Source of the DNA: an uncultured Acinetobacter sp. | Lineage (GTDB): Bacteria > Cyanobacteriota > Vampirovibrionia > Gastranaerophilales > Gastranaerophilaceae | Reading direction: 5' to 3' | DNA length: 19,944 nt | NCBI GenBank assembly: GCA_946623365.1 | Contig: CAMORE010000025.1 | Span: 1-19,944, forward strand | In this document: piece by piece, positions 7,493-15,651 of the stretch | Layout: every line of letters begins with the position of its first letter | Numbering within the stretch: position 1 is the stretch's first letter | The notes under the pieces: generated by a model | What the model was told of the DNA's origin: nothing | Databases searched by the model: none | What the model saw: the letters and a program-made list of their open reading frames with translations, nothing else | Program-made: the position numbers and the translations under genes

Positions 7493-8431
7493 TTATCTGA
7501 CCAAAACAGGCTGAGTTATTTCAAACATTTTATTAATGCAAGCCATAGCTTTTTGAGAAGTCTCTTCATCCAGAGTAATTTCGTGTTCTTCTCTTACTAA
7601 TGCATTATATATATCGTCCAGTGTATTCCATTTCATATTTTGGCATACCAGCTTCTCAGATAGTAGATAGAATGTTTTACCGCTGTAATCTCTTTTTAAT
7701 CGGTCAAAAACACCTTTCTCCGTTGCAATTGTGTATTCTTTGAAATTAGTTTTGTGGACATATTCCATAATTTCTTTGGTGCTTCCTACAAAATCTGCCA
7801 GTGCAGAAACAGTGTTATGACATTCAGGATGTGCCAGAAGCTTAGAATTGGGATGTTCTAACCTAGATTTTTCGACATCTTCAGCTCTCAGCCTTAAATG
7901 AGTAGGGCAAAAACCGTTATATGTTGTAACTTTTATTTTCCCGCCTAATTCAGATTCAACCCATTTCCCGAGATATGTGTCCGGTAAAAACAATACTTCA
8001 TTTACTCCTGCTTTTTCTGCAAGATTTTTTACAACATCTTTTGCATTTGAACTCGTACAGCAAACATCACATTCAGCTTTGATTGCAGCAGTAGAATTAA
8101 CATAACAAACTGTAGGTATTCCGGGGTGTTTTGCCTTAAATTCACGCAGAGAATCTACATTAATCATGTTTGCCATAAAACAGCCTGCTTCTAATCTCGG
8201 TAATAGAACTTTTTTATCAGGAGATAACAATTTTGCAGTTTCAGCCATAAATGAAACTCCTGAAAAGACTATAATATCTGCATTTGTTTCTTTTGCTTTT
8301 CTGCTTAAATACAGCGAATCTCCCACAAAATCCGCAACTTCATCAACTTCTGCATTTTGATAGCAATGTGCTAATATAACAGCATTTTTTTCTTTTTTCA
8401 ATAAATTTATTTTTTCGACTAATGAATTCAT
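7493..8431 (-). CDS. nadA: Quinolinate synthase NadA
   Basis: A 312-residue cytoplasmic enzyme that condenses iminoaspartate with dihydroxyacetone phosphate to make quinolinate, the first committed product of de novo NAD synthesis. The three [4Fe-4S] ligands typical of NadA are visible: C84 in EAGCFMANM, C175 in NGFCPTHLR and C263 in KLVCQNMKWNT, at spacing matching the compact thermophile-type enzymes. Other family motifs are AHCYQN, DFVGDSLYLS, CCTSSNA, PDTYLG and HPECH. nadB and nadC are not in this window. It is the first gene of the probable nadA-mnmA-POT unit. Translation likely uses AAGGTG (8437-8442), and a good promoter lies upstream at 8460-8488. Confidence 0.96.
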   Translation of the reverse strand: MNSLVEKINLLKKEKNAVILAHCYQNAEVDEVADFVGDSLYLSRKAKETNADIIVFSGVSFMAETAKLLSPDKKVLLPRLEAGCFMANMINVDSLREFKAKHPGIPTVCYVNSTAAIKAECDVCCTSSNAKDVVKNLAEKAGVNEVLFLPDTYLGKWVESELGGKIKVTTYNGFCPTHLRLRAEDVEKSRLEHPNSKLLAHPECHNTVSALADFVGSTKEIMEYVHKTNFKEYTIATEKGVFDRLKRDYSGKTFYLLSEKLVCQNMKWNTLDDIYNALVREEHEITLDEETSQKAMACINKMFEITQPVLVR

Positions 8432-8459
8432 ATGTGCACCTTAATAATGTTTATTTAAT

Positions 8460-8488
8460 ATTATTGTATAGACAGAGTTTAAAGTCAA
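8460..8488 (-). promoter_or_regulatory. Sigma70-type promoter for nadA
   Basis: On the minus strand TTGACT (complement of 8483-8488) and AATAAT (complement of 8460-8465) are separated by 17 bases. Each hexamer matches the consensus at 5 of 6 positions. Upstream is a strongly A/T-tracted stretch that could act as an UP element. The position, about 20-30 bases before the nadA ribosome site, fits. Confidence 0.6.
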
Positions 8489-8565
8489 TTTTGATAGTAT
8501 ATGTTTTTAAAATTTAATTTTTTTTATTTTGAAATATTTGTTAACAAAAGTTCAAAATTAGGCAA

Positions 8566-8594
8566 TTGTTTAAAATGAATTTACTTTATATATA
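8566..8594 (+). promoter_or_regulatory. Weak candidate promoter for the glucosaminidase-like gene
   Basis: TTGTTT (8566-8571) and TATATA (8589-8594) are 17 bases apart, upstream of the ATG at 8641. In such AT-rich DNA this could be chance. A perfect TATAAT at 8620-8625 is too close to the ribosome site to serve the same start. The remainder of the 8489-8565 gap shows only A/T tracts. Confidence 0.25.
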
Positions 8595-8640
8595 TAGGAA
8601 AAGAGTTGAAGTAAATTTATATAATAAAAGGGAACATTTT

Positions 8641-9672
8641 ATGACATCATTAAATCAAAGTTCAATTAACACACTGGTAAAAGAGATTGTATCAACATTA
8701 GATCGTCTTGATGATAATAAGAAAAGGTACGGGAAAGGAATTATCAGTGCTAATACCTGGAATAAAGTTTTTAATGCAAAAGAAAAGGGTGGTAAAGAGA
8801 TTAGAGACAACATCTCCGTTTTCAATGCTGAAAAGTCAATAAAATATTATCTGAACAAGCATGCCGTAAAAACGCAAGAAGATGCAAATGATATAGGACA
8901 AAGATGGCTTTTATCATTACAAGAAAAAGATGATGAAAATAAAGTACCTGCTGAGAAAAAAGAAAGTTGCAGTATAAATGAAAATAATAACAGTATTGAA
9001 ATAAGGGATAAATTAATAAATTCTGAGATTATTGTCGGTAATGATTTAGTAGAACAGCCAGTATCAACATTTGTAAAAAAAGTTGATGTACAGCCTGTCA
9101 TTGCCAAAATTACAGAAGATAAAGCTGATGAATATAATGAGTTGTCAACTTTTACAAAAAGTTCTTCTGCAAAGTTGGCAGATAATTCTATAAATCATGA
9201 TGTATTAGATAATGCTTTTGATAATGTAATAAAAAGACTGATGAAAATCGGTAAAAAAACACGCAGTGTGTTAATCGGTGCAGCTAAAGATTTTGTTGCT
9301 TCAGCTGAAAAATACAGTGTTGATATTTTCGCGTTAATGGGTATTTCAATGATAGAATCAACTTATGGAACCTCAAAAATGGCACTTACGAAAAACAATG
9401 TCGGAGGTCTTACACCAGACGGAAAAACAGGTATTACTTGTCAGAGCGTAGCTGATAGCATAGATGATGCTGCAAAAGCTTTACACACAAATGTTTATGA
9501 TAAAGGGCTTGAATCAATTGATTCAGTCGGGATGAAGGGTAACTATTGTTGTGCAGGAAAAGCCGGAAGAGCATCATGGGTCAGCTCAGTTGTATTTTTT
9601 GCTAATTCAATAAGAACAGAGTATAATAAATTACTTTCTCAGGAACGAGAATCTCTTAATATTCAATTATAA
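8641..9672 (+). CDS. Glucosaminidase/lysozyme-like (GH73-type) protein without signal peptide
   Basis: A 343-residue protein. The C-terminal part (about 205-335) resembles the GH73/lysozyme fold of peptidoglycan N-acetylglucosaminidases: FALMGISMIESTYGTSKMA with likely catalytic E239, NNVGGL (252-257), and a late ASWVSSV block matching the family's W-x-x-x-V segment. Residues 1-95 form an unrecognised domain rich in charged helices, and 96-200 is an Asn/Glu/Ser/Lys-rich linker. No signal peptide or membrane helix is visible. The ATG at 8641 was chosen because AAAGGGA lies 8 bases upstream. A TTG at 8566 would extend the protein by 25 residues but adds no signal sequence. The role may be cell-wall cleavage if exported by another route; function is inferred from the fold-like motifs alone. 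Confidence 0.7.
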   Translation: MTSLNQSSINTLVKEIVSTLDRLDDNKKRYGKGIISANTWNKVFNAKEKGGKEIRDNISVFNAEKSIKYYLNKHAVKTQEDANDIGQRWLLSLQEKDDENKVPAEKKESCSINENNNSIEIRDKLINSEIIVGNDLVEQPVSTFVKKVDVQPVIAKITEDKADEYNELSTFTKSSSAKLADNSINHDVLDNAFDNVIKRLMKIGKKTRSVLIGAAKDFVASAEKYSVDIFALMGISMIESTYGTSKMALTKNNVGGLTPDGKTGITCQSVADSIDDAAKALHTNVYDKGLESIDSVGMKGNYCCAGKAGRASWVSSVVFFANSIRTEYNKLLSQERESLNIQL

Positions 9673-11781
9673 TTATATAATTATGTAATTATATGCACAA
9701 TCAAGTGTCTCTTTGAAGGCATTTTGATTTCCAAAGAAAACATACATTTCTGCAATGTTATATCCAAACATTTGCAGTGATTCCACTTCAAGCGGAGGAC
9801 CTGCCGGAGTTGTTCTTGCAGGATTTTCCGGGTTTGATATCTTTCCCGTTGCTCTCAATATCGGGATTAAAAGGTTATTCTGAAAAACTTCGTACTGAGT
9901 CAAACCTTTTGTAATTACTCCAAGATTATTACCGTTTTCATCTATAAGAAGTCCTCTTTGCATTGGAGCTGTATTATTTTTTACTTCTTTTCCTTTTGTT
10001 TTAGGTAAGTTTTTTCTTATATCGTATTCAGGATTAAATTCGCGCTTTATTAATATGTTTAAATCCTCTGAAAAAACCTCTCTAATTGGATTTTGTAATT
10101 CAAAATTTACGCAAAGCAGGTGATTTTTTCTTGAATTTTCCCACTCGTATTTTAAGTGAATGTTAGTTGAATAACAGTCCAAACCGGCATAAAGAGAAAT
10201 TAAATCCCATGAACTTTCAATATCAATTTTTAAAAGAACTCTAAGCGGTGTATTTAAAACAATCTTGGAACGTAAAACCTTATATTCTTTTCCGTAGTCG
10301 TTTTCAGACGGTCCGAAATTGTAGCTGTCTCCTAGATCCGTAAAATCTTTTAAAGATGTTTTAATCCCGTTTATATAGATGTTTTGGTTTAAAATTTTTA
10401 AATTAATATATGAATTTTCAATATAATCTTTTCCGTATTTTAAATCCGTTGATACATAATTTGGCATCACAAATTCAAATTCTTCATTTTTAACATTTTC
10501 AACATTAACAAGATATTTATAAATGTTATTATAATCTTCAGTAATTGGGATTCTTTGAGTGTCTGCCAAAAGATACTTATCAAAACCTTTTTTTACACAG
10601 ATTTTTTCATATCCTTCCAAATCTTCTGTTGATTCAAATTCTAAATTGCCGGAAAAATCTTTTCCTGAAAGGTTTAAGACTCGTTTTTTATCAAAATGAT
10701 TTTTGAATTTAACTTCGTCAATAATTCCGTTTGCTATCTGAAGAATTTTTTTGTACCGTATAATATTTTCATTATGAACATCATCAGTCGAACATCCGCA
10801 AATACTGTCGTGTGCTTGATTTTTCAGTAACATTTTATAAGCATACTCTATTAATGTTTCATAAGAATTATCTTTGAAATAATTTGTAAGTCGTGTTACT
10901 AAATCTAACTTGTATGTGCATTCCGTATTATATCTTTTTAAATCCAATCTTGATGAATAGCATCCCTGAAGTGTAAATGTTTCGGAATTATCTCTCAATT
11001 CATCATTTATTCTATATTTTTCAAACTCATTTTCTACTCTTGTAAAATAGTCAAATGGCGAACTTAATGTAATATAATATTCGTTTTTTAATATTTCATT
11101 AACTGATTTTATTTGGTCTGAAATATCAGGTTCAATTCCCAGATGATCAGCTCCGATTGGGAATAAAATATATTTACTGTTAGAGCGTTCGCTTATCAAA
11201 TCAAAATTCTTTTTTAATACTTGAGCTTTTGTTTCAATATCAGCTTGCATCGAAAATTCATCATGGAAATATCCTCTAACAAGGTTTACCGTATCCATGC
11301 CGCACCATTTGAATTCAGAAGGAATCTCAGTTTTACACCCTCTCCATACGATGCATTTATCAATTCCGTAATCACGCATAACATCAACAATATTTTGGCT
11401 GTGTCCGAATGTATCTGCAAGATAACCTATAAACTCATTACATCCGTATTTCTGAGCGGTTTTAATTCCTAATTCCAGATTCTTTTCAAAACAGGACTTG
11501 TCTGTTAAAAACTCATCCACCAGACAATAGAATGGGCCTATAAATAATTTTTTATGACGAATAAGATTTTCAACTAATTCTTTCTTTTCAGGGCGAATCT
11601 CCAAGTAATCTTCCAAAGCGCTAACCTGTCCGTCAAAATAAAATGACGGAATCAGATTTTTAGAAAGTAAGTCTAAGACATTGTCAAAAACACGCAATAA
11701 GCGCATTCTGAATATCTCAAACTCTCTATACCATTCTCTGTCCCAGTGTGTATGCAGATAAGCAATTACATGTTTTTTCAT
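9673..11781 (-). CDS. GH38 alpha-mannosidase, cytoplasmic
   Basis: A 702-residue glycoside hydrolase. The N-terminal HTHWDREW motif supplies zinc ligands H12 and D14. GYLADTFGHSQN holds the nucleophile, also a zinc ligand, at D123. GADHLG (D212) is a plausible acid/base site. NQAHDSICGCSTDDVH holds the last zinc ligand H324. The late NPARTTPAGPPLEVESLQ block fits the C-terminal beta region. The set matches GH38 retaining alpha-mannosidases. There is no signal peptide, so it should act on imported or recycled mannosides inside the cell. It is shorter than enzymes such as MngB, mainly in the C-terminal beta domains. The start is forced by the motif at residue 10 and an in-frame TAG 18 bases upstream. 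There is no Shine-Dalgarno; TAAAAT ends 7 bases before the ATG, so the mRNA may be leaderless. Confidence 0.92.
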   Translation of the reverse strand: MKKHVIAYLHTHWDREWYREFEIFRMRLLRVFDNVLDLLSKNLIPSFYFDGQVSALEDYLEIRPEKKELVENLIRHKKLFIGPFYCLVDEFLTDKSCFEKNLELGIKTAQKYGCNEFIGYLADTFGHSQNIVDVMRDYGIDKCIVWRGCKTEIPSEFKWCGMDTVNLVRGYFHDEFSMQADIETKAQVLKKNFDLISERSNSKYILFPIGADHLGIEPDISDQIKSVNEILKNEYYITLSSPFDYFTRVENEFEKYRINDELRDNSETFTLQGCYSSRLDLKRYNTECTYKLDLVTRLTNYFKDNSYETLIEYAYKMLLKNQAHDSICGCSTDDVHNENIIRYKKILQIANGIIDEVKFKNHFDKKRVLNLSGKDFSGNLEFESTEDLEGYEKICVKKGFDKYLLADTQRIPITEDYNNIYKYLVNVENVKNEEFEFVMPNYVSTDLKYGKDYIENSYINLKILNQNIYINGIKTSLKDFTDLGDSYNFGPSENDYGKEYKVLRSKIVLNTPLRVLLKIDIESSWDLISLYAGLDCYSTNIHLKYEWENSRKNHLLCVNFELQNPIREVFSEDLNILIKREFNPEYDIRKNLPKTKGKEVKNNTAPMQRGLLIDENGNNLGVITKGLTQYEVFQNNLLIPILRATGKISNPENPARTTPAGPPLEVESLQMFGYNIAEMYVFFGNQNAFKETLDCAYNYIII
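9675..9694. terminator. A/T-only inverted repeat at a convergent gene junction
   Basis: Nine-base arms ATATAATTA (9675-9683) and TAATTATAT (9686-9694) are perfectly complementary around a TG loop. They lie just inside the 3' end of the mannosidase gene and directly after the stop of the plus-strand gene. The two genes end with no bases between them, so any bidirectional terminator must overlap coding sequence. The stem has no G-C pairs and may be weak. Confidence 0.3.
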
Positions 11782-11839
11782 ATATATTATTTTACACTAA
11801 ATTTTAAAAATATGATACATAAATCTGTTTTTTGTTATG

Positions 11840-13822
11840 TTAAACCATTTCTCTCAGTTTTTTTAACTGGTCACGTATCTCTGCAGCACGTTCAAAATCA
11901 AGAATTTTTGCAGCTTTATGCATATCTTTTTCAAGTTTTGATATAAGTTTGGGTAAATCTTTTTTATCTATACCGAGGTCAACCATTTCTTCTGCGACAA
12001 TATCTTCAAAATCACGATAGCTTGCAACAAGTGATAATAAATTATTTTCAATCGGTTTTTTAATAGTTTGAGGAATAATTCCGTATTTTTTGTTATGTTC
12101 AAGCTGTATTTCGCGTCTTCTGTTTGTTTCATCTATCGCCCTCTGCATAGAATCAGTTATTTTATCTGCGTACATTATAACTTCTCCGCAAGCGTTACGA
12201 GCGGCACGTCCGATAGTTTGTATTAAACTTGTGTCTGAACGTAAAAAACCTTCCTTATCGGCATCCATTATTGCAACAAGAGAAACCTCAGGAATATCAA
12301 GTCCTTCTCTAAGCAGGTTTACACCGATTAGTACATCAAATTCTCCTAAACGTAAATCACGTAATATTTCTACCCGTTCAATTGATTTAATTCCGCTATG
12401 AAGATATCTTACCCTAATCCCTTCCTGTAGAAAGAAGTCGCACAAATCCTCTGCCATACGTTTTGTTAGAGTCGTTATTAAAACTCTTTCATCCTTTTTA
12501 GCACGTTTTGCTATTTCTTGTTTTAAATCAGAAATCTGTGTTTCTATCGGTCTTACGGAAATCTTAGGGTCAACTAATCCCGTTGGTCTAATAATCTGTT
12601 CCACAAGTTGAGAAGATGTTTTCTTTTCAAATTCTCCGGGAGTTGCGGATATATAAACCTTTTGTCCTACTTTTGCAAAAAATTCATCCCATTTAAGAGG
12701 TCTGTTATCTTTTGCACAAGGCAGTCTAAAGCCAAAGTCGACAAGAACTTGCTTCCTTGAAGCATCCCCATGGTACATTCCGTTAAGTTGTGGTAATGTT
12801 ACGTGTGATTCATCAATTACGGTCAAAAAATCACCTCTAAAATAGTCTAAAAGTGTTGCAGGAGCTGAACCAACAGGACGGCGTTCAATGATACGGGAAT
12901 AATTTTCAATTCCGGAGCAGTATCCCATTTCTTTAATCATTTCCATGTCATATTTAACTCTTTGTTGAAGTCTTTGTGACTCCAGAATTTTATTTTGACT
13001 TTCCAATTCATTAACCCGAGTTCTAAGTTCTGTTCTTATCATATCAAGAGTTTCGTCTTCATTCTCATCATATGCTATATAGTGAACAGCTGGATAAATA
13101 TAAACAGATTCGGGAGATTCAAGAATCTCTCCTGTTAAATGGTCGATTCTTACAATTTTTTCTATCTCATCACCAAAGAAATAAATTCTTGTAATAACTT
13201 TTTCAAAAGCGGGCATAATTTCTAAAATATCCCCTCTTGCTCTGAATGTTGCGCGCTCCAATTCCAAATCATTTCTTGTATAACGAGTCATTACAAGGTG
13301 TTTTATCAATTCGTTTCTTTCTAATTTATCTCCGACAGAGATTTTTAGAGTTCCTCTAAAATAGCTTTCAGGGAGTCCTAAACCGTATATACAGCTTACA
13401 GACGCTACAATTATTACATCATTTCTTTCATAAAGGCTTCTTGTTGTATTATGTCTTAATCTGTCAATTTCATCATTAATACTTGCAGATTTTTCTATAT
13501 AAGTGTCTGTCCTTGGGATGTATGCTTCCGGCTGATAATAGTCATAATAGGATATAAAATACTCAACTGCATTATCAGGGAAAAGTTCTTTAAATTCATT
13601 GTATAACTGAGCTGCAAGAGTTTTATTGTGTGCAATAATTAAAGTAGGTTTTTGAATTCTTTCTATAACGTTTGCAATGGTAAACGTTTTACCGGAACCT
13701 GTAATACCGAGAAGTGTTTGCGCATCATCTCCGCGATTAATACCGTCAACAAGTTGTTCAATAGCTTTTGGCTGATCTCCTGACGGCTTATATTTAGAAA
13801 CAATTTTAAATTTTCTGTCCAT
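11840..13822 (-). CDS. uvrB: Excinuclease ABC subunit B (UvrB)
   Basis: A 660-residue nucleotide-excision-repair helicase-like protein that receives DNA damage from UvrA and recruits UvrC. Visible features are the start MDRKFKIVSKYKPSGDQPKAI, Walker A GITGSGKT (39-46), the damage-inserting beta-hairpin rich in Tyr (about 92-117), the DESH box (337-340), helicase motifs GVNLLREGLDIPEVSLV and QTIGRAARN, and a C-terminal UVR domain (about 620-655) that binds UvrC. Length is normal. The family start and an in-frame TAG 15 bases upstream fix the ATG. There is no Shine-Dalgarno sequence; a perfect TATAAT lies 6 bases before the ATG (see the regulatory entry). uvrA begins at 19892 on the other strand. 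Confidence 0.98.
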   Translation of the reverse strand: MDRKFKIVSKYKPSGDQPKAIEQLVDGINRGDDAQTLLGITGSGKTFTIANVIERIQKPTLIIAHNKTLAAQLYNEFKELFPDNAVEYFISYYDYYQPEAYIPRTDTYIEKSASINDEIDRLRHNTTRSLYERNDVIIVASVSCIYGLGLPESYFRGTLKISVGDKLERNELIKHLVMTRYTRNDLELERATFRARGDILEIMPAFEKVITRIYFFGDEIEKIVRIDHLTGEILESPESVYIYPAVHYIAYDENEDETLDMIRTELRTRVNELESQNKILESQRLQQRVKYDMEMIKEMGYCSGIENYSRIIERRPVGSAPATLLDYFRGDFLTVIDESHVTLPQLNGMYHGDASRKQVLVDFGFRLPCAKDNRPLKWDEFFAKVGQKVYISATPGEFEKKTSSQLVEQIIRPTGLVDPKISVRPIETQISDLKQEIAKRAKKDERVLITTLTKRMAEDLCDFFLQEGIRVRYLHSGIKSIERVEILRDLRLGEFDVLIGVNLLREGLDIPEVSLVAIMDADKEGFLRSDTSLIQTIGRAARNACGEVIMYADKITDSMQRAIDETNRRREIQLEHNKKYGIIPQTIKKPIENNLLSLVASYRDFEDIVAEEMVDLGIDKKDLPKLISKLEKDMHKAAKILDFERAAEIRDQLKKLREMV

Positions 13823-13834
13823 AACAAAATTATA
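13811..13834 (-). promoter_or_regulatory. uvrB -10/start-codon block shared with uvrA
   Basis: On the minus strand TATAAT (complement of 13829-13834) is followed by TTTGTT, then ATG at 13822-13820, then GACAGAAAA. uvrA shows TATAAT, TCTGTT, ATG, ACAGAAAA at 19880-19902. The two blocks differ by one substitution and one inserted base. No -35 hexamer is evident at 16-18 bases, and no ribosome site fits. An imperfect inverted repeat TTTTGT/ACAGAA spans the start codon. Confidence 0.6.
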
Positions 13835-13860
13835 CTATTAAAAAATAACTTTCGCCTTTA

Positions 13861-13894
13861 TTACAGATTTTAAATCACAAGGTAAATCTCGTAA
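13861..13894 (-). terminator. Possible terminator hairpin after the rfb operon
   Basis: TTACAGATTT (13861-13870) pairs with AAATCTCGTAA (13884-13894), with one bulged base and a 13-base loop. This lies 20-50 bases beyond the rfbA stop in the direction of transcription. A TTTTTT run occurs about 15 bases after the stem, which is farther than in a classic intrinsic terminator. Confidence 0.35.
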
Positions 13895-13913
13895 TTTATC
13901 ACGCCATACAGGA

Positions 13914-14786
13914 TTATAGTATAAAATTATGAACATAGCTGTAATATTCATTATTTTTATAATTTTGCGTAAAAGCTTCTATTTCTTTTCTCTCAAGGAA
14001 TCCCATTCTGCAAGCAATCTCTTCAAGACAAGCAATTTTTATTCCCTGATTCTCTTCAATTGTTTGAACATATTGACTGGCTTGAAGCAAGGAACGATGA
14101 GTTCCTGTATCCAACCAAGCAAACCCTCTTCCTAATAATTCTACATTTAACTTATTTTTCTCTAAATATATTCTGTTTAAATCAGTAATCTCTAATTCGC
14201 CTCTTTGAGAAGGTTTAAGAGATTTTGCATAATTTACAACGCTGTTATCATAAAAATATAAACCTGTTACAGCATAATTTGATTTTGGTTCTTTAGGTTT
14301 CTCTTCTATTGATTTAGCTTTTCCGTTTTTATCAAATTCAACGACTCCAAACCTCTCAGGATCTTTTACCGGATAACCGAAAACGGTTGCTTCTCCTTTT
14401 TCTTCAGCTGTTTTTACTGCTCTTTTTAACATTGCAGAAAATCCCGGACCATAGAAAATATTATCTCCCAAAACTAATGCGGCAGAATCTTTTCCTATAA
14501 AGCTCTCACCTAATATAAAAGCTTGGGCAAGTCCGTCAGGAGAAGGCTGCTCGACGTATTCAAACATAACACCAAATTGCTCACCTGTTCCTAAAAGTTT
14601 TTTAAAATTAGGTAAGTCTGTAGGTGTGGAAATTATTAAAATATCTTTTATTCCCGCAAGCATTAATACTGATATCGGGTAATAAATCATCGGTTTGTCA
14701 TAAATCGGTAACAGTTGTTTTGATATGCCGATTGTACTCGGATACAATCTGGTTCCGCTTCCGCCTGCAAGAATAATCCCTTTCAT
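13914..14786 (-). CDS. rfbA: Glucose-1-phosphate thymidylyltransferase
   Basis: This 290-residue enzyme joins glucose-1-phosphate and dTTP to make dTDP-glucose, step one of dTDP-L-rhamnose synthesis. The nucleotide-binding loop LAGGSGTRLYP (6-16), K23 in SKQLLPIYDKPMIYYP, and the metal-binding LGDNIFYG (D108) are all present, as is the typical EKPKEPKSNYAVTGLYFYD segment. Length is normal. It is the last gene of the four-gene operon and starts one base after the rfbD stop. AGGAGT lies just before the ATG, inside the end of rfbD. A weak hairpin downstream may end the message before uvrB. Confidence 0.97.
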   Translation of the reverse strand: MKGIILAGGSGTRLYPSTIGISKQLLPIYDKPMIYYPISVLMLAGIKDILIISTPTDLPNFKKLLGTGEQFGVMFEYVEQPSPDGLAQAFILGESFIGKDSAALVLGDNIFYGPGFSAMLKRAVKTAEEKGEATVFGYPVKDPERFGVVEFDKNGKAKSIEEKPKEPKSNYAVTGLYFYDNSVVNYAKSLKPSQRGELEITDLNRIYLEKNKLNVELLGRGFAWLDTGTHRSLLQASQYVQTIEENQGIKIACLEEIACRMGFLERKEIEAFTQNYKNNEYYSYVHNFIL

Positions 14787-14787
14787 A

Positions 14788-15651
14788 TTACACTCCTACT
14801 TCCAATATTTCATCATTAGATTCTCTTAACGCCAAATAATCCTTCAATGCAGCTTTCCAATCCCTGCATATGCCTGAATTATCCATTACACTGTATGCAG
14901 GCCTTTTTGCCGGTCTTGGGAATTCATCCGTAGTACAAGGTTTTAAATTTACATTTAATCCTGCCTGTTCAAATATTTCTTTTGCAAATCCATACCAGCT
15001 GGTATAATTACTTCCGCAGGTATGATATGTCCCGTACGGTTCATCATCAATAATATTAACGATTGCATTTGCTAACTCCACAGTCCAAGTCGGGCATCCG
15101 ATTTGATCATCCACAACTTTTAATTCCGGTTTATCAGCCAGTGACAACATTGTTTCAACAAAGTTTTTACCATGATGACCGTAGAGCCAGCTTGTTCTGC
15201 AAATATAGTATTTTTCGCAGTATTTGCGAACTGCTTCTTCTCCTTCCCATTTTGTTAATCCGTAATTATTCAGAGGAGCTGTTTTATCTTGCGGAGAATA
15301 TGGTTGAGACCTTTTTTCATTTATACCGCCATCAAATACATAATCAGTTGAAATATAAACCATAGTGATATTATTTTTTGCACATGCTTTTGCTATATTT
15401 TCAGTTCCTTTTGCATTGATAAGTCTTGCCTTATCCAATTCTTCTTCAGCTTTATCAACATTTGTATATGCAGCACAGTGGATAACAATATTCGGTTTTA
15501 CGGATTCGAATACAGAATCAACACTATTACTATTAGTTATATCCAAAGTGTCAATATCTGTTTCTATAACATCATATCCTTCATCTTCTAAAATCGGACA
15601 TAAATCCTGTCCCAGCATTCCATTTGCACCTGTTACAAGTACTTTTGCCAT
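14788..15651 (-). CDS. rfbD: dTDP-4-dehydrorhamnose reductase
   Basis: This 287-residue short-chain dehydrogenase catalyses the final step, reducing dTDP-4-keto-L-rhamnose to dTDP-L-rhamnose with NAD(P)H. The Rossmann motif TGANGMLG lies at residues 7-14, the active-site STDYVFDG at 101-108, and the YxxxK pair is Y130/K134 in NYGLTKWEGE. Length matches the family. Its ATG directly follows the rfbB TAA with no spacer, and GGGGGT within the end of rfbB can serve as ribosome site. It is the third gene in transcription order. Confidence 0.96.
   Translation of the reverse strand: MAKVLVTGANGMLGQDLCPILEDEGYDVIETDIDTLDITNSNSVDSVFESVKPNIVIHCAAYTNVDKAEEELDKARLINAKGTENIAKACAKNNITMVYISTDYVFDGGINEKRSQPYSPQDKTAPLNNYGLTKWEGEEAVRKYCEKYYICRTSWLYGHHGKNFVETMLSLADKPELKVVDDQIGCPTWTVELANAIVNIIDDEPYGTYHTCGSNYTSWYGFAKEIFEQAGLNVNLKPCTTDEFPRPAKRPAYSVMDNSGICRDWKAALKDYLALRESNDEILEVGV

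Noticed and set aside
8620..8625. Perfect TATAAT before the glucosaminidase-like gene
   Set aside because: Transcription from it would begin at or after the ribosome site, and no -35 lies at suitable distance.
8566..8640. Upstream TTG start extending the glucosaminidase-like gene by 25 residues
   Set aside because: The ATG at 8641 has AAAGGGA at good spacing, and the extension adds no signal peptide and looks like leader DNA.
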